From positions 1 to 64,000 of the forward strand of contig NZ_DASZKT010000044.1 in the NCBI RefSeq assembly GCF_035552695.1: 64,000 nucleotides of DNA, written 5' to 3'. The position numbers and the translations under genes were made by a program. This DNA comes from Actinospica sp035552695 (GTDB lineage: Bacteria; Actinomycetota; Actinomycetes; Streptomycetales; Catenulisporaceae). Of the stretch, positions 42,399-50,082 are shown one piece after another; the first letter of the stretch is position 1, and each line of letters begins with the position of its first letter. The notes below the pieces were generated by a model. The model was given only the letters and a program-made list of their open reading frames with translations. It made no database searches and was not told the DNA's origin.

Positions 42399-42419
42399 AG
42401 TATCAGGTTTCCTGATACT
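42399..42419. promoter_or_regulatory. MarR operator, perfect palindrome (predicted)
   Basis: Arms AGTATCAGG and CCTGATACT around a TTT centre, 16 nt before the VOC gene start; AT-rich in a GC-rich setting. Confidence 0.85.
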
Positions 42420-42435
42420 GGAAGGTGTTCTCACC

Positions 42436-42792
42436 ATGGCTGTCGTCGGACCGTCGTTCATCGCGCTTCAGGTACACGACCTGGAGGCCTCCGCACGCTT
42501 CTACGAAGAAAGGCTCGGGCTCACCCGCGCCGCCGTCTCCCCGCCCCACGCCGTGGTTTTCGATACTCAGCCCGTCCCGTTCGCGGTGCGCGATCCCGCG
42601 GTCGACCTGGACGCCGTCGACAAGCTCGGCTGGGGCGTGGCACTGTGGCTCAAGGCCGAGGACGTCGAGAAGATCCACGACGACCTGGCTGACCACGGCG
42701 TGCGCATCGTGACCGCACCGTTCGACGGCCCGTTCGGCCGCACCTTCGCGTTCGCCGACCCCGACGGGTACGTCGTCACCCTGCACGGCTGA
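42436..42792 (+). CDS. VOC (glyoxalase/bleomycin-resistance) family protein
   Basis: A 118-residue single VOC domain: SFIALQVHDLEASARFYEERLGLTR, PVPFAVRDP, GWGVALWLKAEDVEKIHDDLADHGVRIVTAP and FGRTFAFADPDGYVVTLHG. The first metal-ligand position is Gln (ALQV) rather than His, so it may be a binding protein or a dimeric enzyme with altered metal site. ATG 42436 has GGAAGG about 10 nt upstream. It is controlled, by inference, by the divergent MarR gene, suggesting a role in resistance or modification of a toxic small molecule. Confidence 0.88.
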   Translation: MAVVGPSFIALQVHDLEASARFYEERLGLTRAAVSPPHAVVFDTQPVPFAVRDPAVDLDAVDKLGWGVALWLKAEDVEKIHDDLADHGVRIVTAPFDGPFGRTFAFADPDGYVVTLHG

Positions 42793-42853
42793 CGTATCAG
42801 GCAGCGATCGCGGTCGGCAATTGTCAGCCCAATGGTTTGGGCCTCTGGCGCGA

Positions 42854-43171
42854 TCAGCAGGCTGCGGTGCGGGCGAGGGCCGGTTCGGCACCGGTCGCGC
42901 GGTGCGTGGCACGGCGAGTGGCACGGCGGGCTGAGCGGTCGGAAACCAGCCCGGCGATCGCGGCCTGAGTATCGGCGAAGTCTTCGCGCCGTCCGGTCCA
43001 GCGCATCAGCGGCCGCCACTGCTTGTATTCGGCGTTGGAGTGCTCGACGCGTATCCGCGAGGAGGCCCGGCGGCGCCGGGCCTCACGCCGCGCGTATCGC
43101 TCGCCCAGCGGCGACTGCTGCTCCTTCTTCGTGGCCATCGCCTTCGGCGGAGCGCCACCTGCCCGGGGCTC
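42854..43171 (-). pseudogene. C-terminal fragment of an IS5-type (DDE) transposase
   Basis: The frame encodes SSRIRVEHSNAEYKQWRPL then RWTGRREDFADTQAAIAGLVSDR, the C-terminal end of DDE transposases of the IS5/HARBI1-like group (RVEH-N-E-K-W pattern with the catalytic Glu region). Everything upstream is lost where repeat copy C begins at 43178. No start codon with ribosome binding site remains. Confidence 0.75.
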
Positions 43172-43177
43172 GGAATG

Positions 43178-43490
43178 TCGCCGCTTCGCGACTGTGATGA
43201 TGAGGCGCGCCTCGGTACCGCTCGGTGTAAGGCGCGTTGGCGTTCGTGCGGTCCGTATTCGGCCGCTACCTACGGCCCGATGCTCCGCTGCGCTCCGCAC
43301 CGGGCCTACTACCTGATCAAACACGACCACGACCACCCCGAACCACGACACACCCCCGCTTGACATCCAGGAGAGCATCCACCCTGGCCTCCGGCCCTAC
43401 GCTACGCGGCCGCCCACGTCGCTTCGCGCCTCCGGGCGGCCACTACGCTCCGGGCCTACGGCGATACAAGCCGCCCGCACCCGCCGACGC
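43178..43490 (+). repeat. Dispersed repeat family, copy C (with a different middle segment)
   Basis: Modules 1 and 2 match copies A and D, but the middle (about 43308-43384) is replaced by unrelated sequence including CCCCCGCTTGACATCCAGG. Module 2 continues past GGGCCTACGGCGATACAAGC with a GCCGCCCGCACCC extension that is shared only with copy D. It directly abuts the transposase fragment on its left. Confidence 0.85.
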
Positions 43491-43616
43491 CCCACATCAC
43501 CAAGCTCCAAGCATCGGGCCGGATCAGTGCACGTACTGGCGTTGCTGTACTTGCTGCGGCCAACTACGCCCAAAGCGGCGCGTTCCAGCCCTCGCCAATC
43601 GGTTAGGCCAAGCCCG

Positions 43617-44747
43617 TCAGGTGGCTCCATTACGACCTGGACCCGGATGCGGCGCTGTCACTGCGACTGCCGCCTGCGGCTCTGGTCCATCTGTCCGGTC
43701 ATCTACATCGCGGATGCCGCTGGCCTTGTACTCGAATCTAAGGTCGTGAATGTCGATATTCGGGATGGGGTCAGCATCAAATTGGCGAAGCTCTCGTTCA
43801 CCCATCAGCGAGAATCCCGCCCGGGTCTGATCCACGTAAGCCTTGCGGATTGCGGTCGGTCGGCGGTTGGGCCCTCTGAGCGCACGCTCAAGCCGCTCCA
43901 TCGCCTCGACGCGAGGCACGTAGACGAACACAACGCAGTCGTCCGGCTTACCCCTAAATGTTACGGCCTGGGTGACATCGATTCGACGGTAGTTACGCTC
44001 GCGCGCATCAAGCTTGGCCAGGTCCTCACTAGACACCGAAAACACCGCTCCGTTGCAATGCGCATTCGCGGCTCCCTGAACAAGGCCCAGAACAGCCACA
44101 ACACCGTCGAAGACGGAACCATCGGGCTTGTAAATAGTCCGCTCTGGATGCGAATACTTGTCAGAACCGACATTCCAGGCCCGTCGCCAGCCTCGTAGTT
44201 CGGCCGGGATCATTTCGTCACGATTGACTGCGCGGTTGAGTTCCGCGGCAACTGACCCCGGCTTGGTCAGCGAGCCATACCCGAAAACGTACATTGTGCC
44301 ATTCCCATCAAAATTAATCCAGCCTGACCATTCGCGAGGAGCTTCTTCATAGTTTACCCCTATCTCCTGGTAGTGGCCAAATAAAAGCGAATCGCTAGCG
44401 AGGTACTCGGTCATGCTCACAAATGGCTGGCCCGTGTCAAGGCTAACACCGGACGCAAGCACCATGAATGAGACATTGGCCTTAGCAGTAGGCTCACCAT
44501 ACGGCGGTATGTAAATATCTTCAGAGTCGATCAGTCTATCGTACGATGCAAAGTCATTATCGGCAGCAACGCCGATGTGATTGGGACTGCCGTCTTCGCT
44601 AGCAATGGCCCACAGCGGTACGGATACGAGATATGGAACACCGGGGCGCCCAAAGGCCCACGATTCATTCTGCTCAATGGTCCCGCTTCTCAAGACAACC
44701 GGAAGTCGCCGAACCCGGGCACTTCCTTGTAAGAGCCGTACGGGCAT
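43617..44747 (-). CDS. Gamma-glutamylcyclotransferase-like (AIG2/GGCT fold) protein with extra N-terminal domain
   Basis: A 376-residue protein. Res ~150-270 show the GGCT/AIG2 fold: MYVFGYGSLTKPGS, AELRGWRRAWNVGSDKY, NGAVFSVSSEDLAKLDARERNYRRIDV, with Glu in DARERNY at the catalytic position. Res ~1-145 (LVSVPLWAIASEDGSPNHIG, MVLASGVSLDTGQPFVSMTEYL) match nothing I recognise. The start is uncertain: ATG 44747 is the longest, with a TTG about 20 codons inside. Base composition is clearly less GC-rich than the flanks, and it sits between transposase remnants, so recent horizontal transfer is likely. Confidence 0.72.
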   Translation of the reverse strand: MPVRLLQGSARVRRLPVVLRSGTIEQNESWAFGRPGVPYLVSVPLWAIASEDGSPNHIGVAADNDFASYDRLIDSEDIYIPPYGEPTAKANVSFMVLASGVSLDTGQPFVSMTEYLASDSLLFGHYQEIGVNYEEAPREWSGWINFDGNGTMYVFGYGSLTKPGSVAAELNRAVNRDEMIPAELRGWRRAWNVGSDKYSHPERTIYKPDGSVFDGVVAVLGLVQGAANAHCNGAVFSVSSEDLAKLDARERNYRRIDVTQAVTFRGKPDDCVVFVYVPRVEAMERLERALRGPNRRPTAIRKAYVDQTRAGFSLMGERELRQFDADPIPNIDIHDLRFEYKASGIRDVDDRTDGPEPQAAVAVTAPHPGPGRNGAT

Positions 44748-44961
44748 CCCTGGCGCTGTCGCCGGCTCCCGGCTGTTCGTTCCCGTGCAGGTCGGCTGTC
44801 ACGCGTTATCGTATGTTGTCGGCTGCTGCCCGGCGTTTCGCCGACTTTTCGCTGACTTTCGAGATGCTGACGAAGCGGCAGCCGGTCCCGCCCACGCGCG
44901 GCGCTACGAGCGCTCCATGTACTTCAGTGCACCCCTGCGCGCCCCACGGAATCGCTAGCCA
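44748..44961. other. Spacer without a recognised gene
   Basis: Mixed base composition, continuing the less GC-rich island; no supported frame, repeat or promoter. Confidence 0.4.
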
Positions 44962-45135
44962 ATGCCAAGAGCGCAAAGCAGAATACGAATTTGTGCCGAA
45001 GTCCAAGAACAGGCTGCTCGGTGGGCTGGCAAGTGGTGGGGCGTACTCGCAGCAGCCTTGCTCATCGCTGCCTGGATCAACCGCACCGCGGGTCCGGCGG
45101 TCGTCATCGGCCTCTCCTGTGCCGCGGCGTTGTGA
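44962..45135 (+). CDS. Possible 57-aa small membrane protein
   Basis: From ATG 44962 a 57-residue frame encodes a charged N-terminus (MPRAQSRIRICAEVQEQAARWAGK) followed by two hydrophobic stretches (WWGVLAAALLIAAWINR and GPAVVIGLSCAAAL). The pattern of a short amphipathic start plus membrane helix is protein-like. Only a weak ACGGA lies upstream. It may be a genuine island gene or the end of a lost membrane protein. Confidence 0.4.
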   Translation: MPRAQSRIRICAEVQEQAARWAGKWWGVLAAALLIAAWINRTAGPAVVIGLSCAAAL

Positions 45136-45347
45136 TGTCTGCTTCAAGTGCCCATCACATGCGGCGCTCCCATCTGAGTGCGTGGGGGGATAGACAGCTG
45201 CCGCAACAACGCGTCAGGCATGCTGCTCGGGTGCCACATTCGCCAGCATCGCTTTCAGAAGCTGAAGATGCTTATCGTGCGGCGGCAGTTAAGAACGTTC
45301 TGCGCCGGGCTGCTCTCGCCCGCCGACTACGAGCAGCAGCTCCGTGA
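45135..45347 (+). CDS. Doubtful 70-aa frame coupled to the small membrane protein
   Basis: Its ATG overlaps the previous stop as TGATG. The product is Ala/Arg/His-rich (SEAEDAYRAAAVKNVLRRAALARRL) with no known motif. The other plus-strand frame over the same DNA (45178-45396) ends in LLSPADYEQQLRDAQ, which resembles the LSPADYE tail of IS3-type transposases, so this interval may instead be a transposase vestige. Confidence 0.2.
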   Translation: MSASSAHHMRRSHLSAWGDRQLPQQRVRHAARVPHSPASLSEAEDAYRAAAVKNVLRRAALARRLRAAAP

Positions 45348-45427
45348 CGCTCAGCGCTCTGACGGTCCTGCTACACTCATATCCATAGCCGCATGAAACC
45401 CGGTGTCTATGCCCCGGGGGTCACCTC

Positions 45428-46113
45428 AATCCGGAGTACAGCGTGTCTCACGAGACGATCTACCGGGCGCTCTACCAGGACCGAGGTGAACTGGGCCGGG
45501 AACTGGCCGGGCACTGCGTACCGGGTGCGCTGTGCGCCGGCCCAGGATTCGGCCGCATCCGACAAGGCGCTCGGGGCTACCCAAACCATTGATGATGATC
45601 AGCGAGCGTCCCGCCGAGGTCGAGGATCGGGCGGTGCCCGGGCAGGGAAGGGGACCTGATCCTCGGTGCCTACGCGCGCTCCGCGATCGGCACACTGGTC
45701 GAGCGCGCCACCCGCTACGTGAGCTGGTGTACCTGCCCGGCGACCACGGTGCAGAGGCAGTGTGCTACGGCTTGATCCGCACGATCTCGACCCTCCCGGC
45801 GCACCTGCGCCGCTCGCTGACCTGGGACCAGGGCACCGAGATGGCCAAACACCGTGAGTTCACCCTGGCCACCGCCGTGCAGGTCTACTTCTGCGACCCG
45901 CACGCGCCATGGCAGCGCGGGTCGAACGAGAACACCAACGGCCTACTGCGCCAGTACTTCCCCAAGGGCACAGACCTGTCCGTCCACACCCCTGACGACC
46001 TCGACGCCGTCGCCAACCAGCTCAACCGCCGCCCCCGCAAGACGCTCGGCTGGGACACACCCGCCGAACGACTCGCGAATGCCATGGCGGTTGATGTCCC
46101 CTCGTCTCGATGA
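45428..46113 (+). pseudogene. IS30-family transposase, multiply frameshifted
   Basis: Recognisable pieces in changing frames: NPEYSVSHETIYRALYQDR, then ISERPAEVEDRAVPG, EGDLILGAYARSAIGTLVERATRYV (first catalytic Asp) in another frame, and finally LTWDQGTEMAKHREF (second Asp), PHAPWQRGSNENTNGLLRQY with the catalytic Glu and LNRRPRKTLGWDTPAERL. The N-terminal HTH region and at least two short stretches (around 45640-45655 and 45718-45726) are missing, so no active transposase is made. No terminal inverted repeats were found. Confidence 0.88.
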
Positions 46114-46155
46114 GTTTTGACTGCATCCCCCGCCTTTTGGCGGGTTGCACGCGCA

Positions 46156-46674
46156 TCACGCCTCGGCCGCGGCCAGAGCAGCCATTCCATCACCGATCCT
46201 GCGCGCCATGGCTTGGAGTTCGGGCCTGGGGACCTCGAGATATTCGGTCTTGTCGACGGCGGCGAACTGCTGCTCGCGAAACGGCACGCCCGGAGGCAGC
46301 GGCGCGAGATGCCAGTGAACGTGGGCGACCCCCTGCATACTGCCGAAGCTGAACACGTAGAGCCGTTCCGTGGGCGTGATCTCCGCCAGAACCCGACCGA
46401 GGCGATGCACGCGCCGCTGCAGTGCCAGATAGTCGTCTTCGGTGAAGCTTGAGACCACCTCGGTCACGTGCTGCCTGGGCGCGAGCAGGCAGTAGCCGTA
46501 GAGACGCTGCCAGGGCGGGAAGAAGACCACGCAGGACTCGTCCCGGTAGGCCACGATCTCATGATCGGGCGTGGTTGCCTCGTCGGCCAGACCACAGATG
46601 AAGCACCGGCCGACGGCGTTGTCCGCCAGGAGCTTCGCTGCGTACGCGTCAGTGTCGATCATCCCGGTATCCAT
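46156..46674 (-). CDS. HIT-family (histidine triad) nucleotide hydrolase
   Basis: A 172-residue HIT protein. CFICGLADE near the N-terminus (one CxxC half of a zinc site), VFFPPWQRLYGYCLLAPRQHVTEVVSSF, and the histidine triad HVHWHLAPLPPGV. HIT proteins hydrolyse nucleotide phosphoramidates or dinucleoside polyphosphates. ATG 46674 is chosen because TACGGT lies exactly 7 nt upstream on the minus strand (leaderless). It is intact although it lies between an IS30 remnant and repeat copy D. Confidence 0.88.
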   Translation of the reverse strand: MDTGMIDTDAYAAKLLADNAVGRCFICGLADEATTPDHEIVAYRDESCVVFFPPWQRLYGYCLLAPRQHVTEVVSSFTEDDYLALQRRVHRLGRVLAEITPTERLYVFSFGSMQGVAHVHWHLAPLPPGVPFREQQFAAVDKTEYLEVPRPELQAMARRIGDGMAALAAAEA

Positions 46675-46681
46675 GCCGGCC

Positions 46682-46687
46682 ACCGTA
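46682..46687 (-). promoter_or_regulatory. -10 box of a leaderless promoter for the HIT gene
   Basis: TACGGT on the minus strand, 7 nt before ATG 46674, with no ribosome binding site. Confidence 0.5.
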
Positions 46688-47261
46688 GCCGTGATCGAAA
46701 CTCTAGGCGCCCACCGCCCGCAGACCGCGCTAGACTCCTCGACGCGAATCAATAGCCGTCGTTGCAACGACCGCTTGAATCCGCCCGTTGCTCTTCTACT
46801 GGATCACTTCGCGCGTTCGTCGGCAGCGCGGCGTGGCCCGAGACACGCGCGGCGAAGTCTGGCGCAAAGGCGCGGGGCCGTTCTGGCGCTGCGCGCCGGA
46901 ACGGTGCGCCTTGATCCTTGTAGAGTTCTAGCCCGCGTGCGCCGCGGCGCACGGAGAGTCGTCGTGGTCTCAATTGTGGTCTCATCACGGACCTTGACAC
47001 GCCAAGACGCACCAGTGTGCGCCGACGTACATTGATAAGGCTGACCTGTATGAGTGGGCGACCACGGACGTCGGCGGACACCGGGTGATCGAGCTTGCCC
47101 CTCCTGGAGTGGAGTGCCACGCACCTCGCACACGTCGATGCGGCCCGTGCCGCATACAACGCCCGACCCGACACTCCGGCCGTCTCGTGTGAGGAGACGC
47201 CCTCGCACTTCGGCAGGTGTTACGCCATCGACCGCGGCATCTGGACCAGGCGTTATCACGT
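46688..47261. other. Gene-poor spacer in the mobile-element region
   Basis: About 570 nt without a supported gene. Short frames such as WSATHLAHVDAARAAYNARP (near 47110) look faintly protein-like and may be debris of another element, but I cannot assign a family. Confidence 0.4.
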
Positions 47262-47536
47262 CGGTGGGTGCGGGCGGCTTGTATCGCCGTAGGCCCGGAG
47301 CGTAGTGGCCGCCCGGAGGCGCGGAGCGACGTGGGCGGCCGCGTAGCGTAGGGCCGGAGGCCAGGGTGGGTGGGCGGGATAAGTAGTGGTAATCGGCCCG
47401 GCCGTAGGCCCGATGCGGAGCGCAGCGGAGCATCAGGCCGTAGGTAGCGGCCGAACACGGACCGCACGAACGCCAACGCCTCGAACCGAGCGAAACCGAG
47501 GCGCGCCTCATCACCACAGTCGCGAAGCGGCGATTT
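47262..47536 (-). repeat. Dispersed repeat family, copy D (inverted)
   Basis: Reverse complement of the family; closest to copy A in module 1 (GAGGCGTTGGCGTTCGTGCG) and in the short middle segment TATCCCGCCCACCC, and to copy C at the module 2 end (GCGATACAAGCCGCCCGCAC). The outer end lies at about 47536 next to TTTTCCAAAG. Confidence 0.85.
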
Positions 47537-47791
47537 TCCAAAGCTCAAGTCCAGCGTGCCCGCGCTTGTCAGGGCGTGTCCTCCCAGCATTTCGGCGAGG
47601 GAACGAAACAATGAATTCACGGGCGGTTCTCGTGGCGGTGACACGTGTAATCATGTGAGTACCGGGCGTGACATGGTGGAACGGCGGAGAGGGCAGGGCG
47701 TTACAGCGCGGCACTCGATGCGGCCTCGGCGGTCTCCTACTGTTCAAGCATTCCAAAGCCCGCTCCCCGAGTTCCAAGGAGTGACGACGCG

Positions 47792-48634
47792 ATGAGCCGA
47801 GTGGTTCGAGCAGCCCTGTTCCAGACGGCGTGGACCGGAGACGTCGAGACGATGATCTCGGCGCACGAGAAGGCGGCGCGGGAGGCCGCGGCGCAGGGGG
47901 CGCAGATCATCGGCTTCCAGGAGGTGTTCAACGCCCCCTACTTCTGCCAGGTGCAGGAGCCGGAGCACTACAAGTGGGCCGAGGCGATCCCGGACGGGCC
48001 GACGACCAGGCGCTTCCAGGCGCTGGCGAAGGAGCTCGGTATCGTGATCGTGCTGCCGCTGTACGAGCTCGAGTCGGCGGGGTTCTACTACAACACGGCC
48101 GCGGTGATCGACGCGGACGGCAGCTACCTCGGCAAGTACCGCAAGCACCACATTCCGCAGGTCAAGGGCTTCTGGGAGAAGTACTACTTCAAGCCGGGGA
48201 ACATCGGGTTCCCGGTGTTCGACACGGCGGTCGGCCGGGTCGGCGTGTACATCTGCTACGACCGGCACTTCCCCGAGGGCTGGCGCGCGCTCGGGCTGCA
48301 CGGCGCGGAGATCGTCTACAACCCGTCCGCGACGAGCCGGGGGCTGTCGGCGTATCTGTGGCAGCTGGAGCAGCCCGCGGCGGCGGTCGCCAACGAGTAC
48401 TTCATTGCCGCGATCAACCGCGTGGGCGTCGAGGAGTACGGCGACAACGACTTCTACGGCACGAGCTACTTCGTGGACCCGCGCGGGCAGTTCGTCGGCG
48501 ACGTGGCGTCGGACAAGGCCGAGGAACTCGTCGTGCGCGACCTGGACATGGGCCGGCTCGAAGAGGTGCGCCAGCAGTGGGCGTTCTACCGCGACCGCCG
48601 CCCGGAGGCCTACGGTCCGCTGACGGAGGCGTGA
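47792..48634 (+). CDS. Nitrilase-superfamily amidohydrolase, beta-ureidopropionase/N-carbamoyl amidase-like
   Basis: A 280-residue carbon-nitrogen hydrolase with the Glu-Lys-Cys triad: GFQEVFNAPYFCQ (Glu), KYRKHHIPQVKGFWEKYYF (Lys) and VGVYICYDRHFPEGWR (Cys). The residues around the Lys are those of beta-ureidopropionases and N-carbamoyl-amino-acid hydrolases. AAGGAG lies 10 nt before ATG 47792. It is followed 7 nt later by dihydropyrimidinase, whose product (N-carbamoyl-beta-amino acid) it would cleave to amino acid, CO2 and ammonia. Confidence 0.9.
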   Translation: MSRVVRAALFQTAWTGDVETMISAHEKAAREAAAQGAQIIGFQEVFNAPYFCQVQEPEHYKWAEAIPDGPTTRRFQALAKELGIVIVLPLYELESAGFYYNTAAVIDADGSYLGKYRKHHIPQVKGFWEKYYFKPGNIGFPVFDTAVGRVGVYICYDRHFPEGWRALGLHGAEIVYNPSATSRGLSAYLWQLEQPAAAVANEYFIAAINRVGVEEYGDNDFYGTSYFVDPRGQFVGDVASDKAEELVVRDLDMGRLEEVRQQWAFYRDRRPEAYGPLTEA

Positions 48635-48641
48635 TTCAACC

Positions 48642-50039
48642 ATGAGGACGCTGATTAAGAACGGCCTGGTCATCACCGCGTCGGACGAGCTGAACGCGGA
48701 CGTGCTGATTGAGGGCGAGACGGTCGCGGCGGTGGCGGCGACGGGGAGTTCGGTGGCGGAGGGCTGGTCCGCGGACACCGTGCTCGATGCCGCCGGCCTC
48801 TACGTCATTCCGGGCGGGGTCGACGCGCACACGCACATGGAGCTGCCGTTCGGCGGCACGGCCGCGTCCGACACGTTCGAGACCGGATCGCGTGCGGCTG
48901 CGTGGGGCGGCACCACCACGATCGTGGACTTCGCGGTCCAGTCGGTCGGCAAGTCGCTGCGCGAAGGGCTCGACACCTGGCATGCGAAGGCCGAGGGCCA
49001 GTGCGCGATCGACTACGCCTTCCACATGATCCTCGCGGATGTGACCGACGAGTCGTTGAAGGAGATGGACGGCCTCGTCGACGAGGGGGTGACTAGCTTC
49101 AAGCTGTTCATGGCGTACCCCGGCGTCTTCTACAGCGACGACGGCAAGATCCTCCGGGCGATGCAGCGCGGCGCCGAGAACGGCGGGCTGATCATGATGC
49201 ACGCGGAGAACGGCATCGCGATCGACGTGCTCGTCGAGCAGGCGCTCGCGCAGGGCAAGACGGATCCGCGCTATCACGGCGAGGTGCGCAAGGCCCTGCT
49301 CGAGTCGGAGGCGACCTATCGGGCGATTCAGTTGGCGCGGGTCGCCGAGGCGCCGCTCTACGTGGTGCACGTGTCGGCGGCCGAGGCGGTCGCGGAGCTG
49401 ACTCGGGCCCGTGACCTGGGGCTGAACGTGTTCGGGGAGACGTGTCCGCAGTACCTGTTCTGTTCGACGGACGATTTGGCCAAGCCCGACTTCGAGGGCG
49501 CGAAGTACGTCTGTTCCACGCCGCTGCGACCGGTCGAACACCAGGAGGCGCTGTGGCGGGCGCTACGAGGTGACGACCTGTCCGTCATCTCCACCGATCA
49601 CTGCCCGTTCTGCTTCGTCGGCCAGAAGGAGCTCGGCCGCGGCGACTTCTCCAAGATCCCCAACGGGATGCCCGGCGTCGAGAACCGGATGGACCTGCTG
49701 CATCAGGCGGTCGTCGACGGGCACATCAGCCGTCGCCGCTGGATCGAGCTGGCCTGCGCGACGCCGGCCCGGATGTTCGGGCTCTACCCGAAGAAGGGCA
49801 CCATCGCGCCCGGAGCGGACGCCGACATCGTGCTGTACGACCCGCAGGGTTCGTACACGATGTCCGCCGCCACGCACCACATGAACGTGGACTACTCCGC
49901 GTACGAGGGGAAGACCGTCGCCGGGCACTCGAAGACCGTCCTGTCCCGCGGCCGGGTGATCATCGACGGCGGCCAGTACCTCGGGCAGACCGGCCACGGC
50001 CGCTTCACGCCGCGCTCGACCTGCCAGTACCTGACCTGA
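48642..50039 (+). CDS. hydA: Dihydropyrimidinase / D-hydantoinase
   Basis: A 465-residue cyclic amidohydrolase. IPGGVDAHTHMELPFGG gives the first metal histidines, TSFKLFMAYPGVFYSDD the carbamylated lysine, IMMHAENGI and LYVVHVSAAEA further histidines, and VISTDHCPFCFVGQKELG the metal Asp. Length and motifs match dihydropyrimidinase, which opens dihydrouracil/dihydrothymine or 5-substituted hydantoins. It stands between the ureidopropionase-like gene and the LLM oxidoreductase, in one operon. No dihydropyrimidine dehydrogenase (PreA/PreT) gene is adjacent. Confidence 0.94.
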   Translation: MRTLIKNGLVITASDELNADVLIEGETVAAVAATGSSVAEGWSADTVLDAAGLYVIPGGVDAHTHMELPFGGTAASDTFETGSRAAAWGGTTTIVDFAVQSVGKSLREGLDTWHAKAEGQCAIDYAFHMILADVTDESLKEMDGLVDEGVTSFKLFMAYPGVFYSDDGKILRAMQRGAENGGLIMMHAENGIAIDVLVEQALAQGKTDPRYHGEVRKALLESEATYRAIQLARVAEAPLYVVHVSAAEAVAELTRARDLGLNVFGETCPQYLFCSTDDLAKPDFEGAKYVCSTPLRPVEHQEALWRALRGDDLSVISTDHCPFCFVGQKELGRGDFSKIPNGMPGVENRMDLLHQAVVDGHISRRRWIELACATPARMFGLYPKKGTIAPGADADIVLYDPQGSYTMSAATHHMNVDYSAYEGKTVAGHSKTVLSRGRVIIDGGQYLGQTGHGRFTPRSTCQYLT

Positions 50040-50082
50040 CCCCGCGTCACCCAAGGGAACTAAGGGAACGAAGGGAACGACT

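Noticed and set aside
45428..46113. Functional IS30 element
   Set aside because: The transposase needs at least two frame changes and lacks its N-terminus; no flanking inverted repeats were found.
46749..47174. 141-residue minus-strand protein in the spacer near repeat D
   Set aside because: Arg/Ala-rich low-complexity frame without motif, start signal or family resemblance.
42800..47550. Integrated phage, CRISPR array or defence island
   Set aside because: No integrase, phage structural gene, Cas gene or regular repeat-spacer pattern was seen; only broken transposases and the dispersed repeat.
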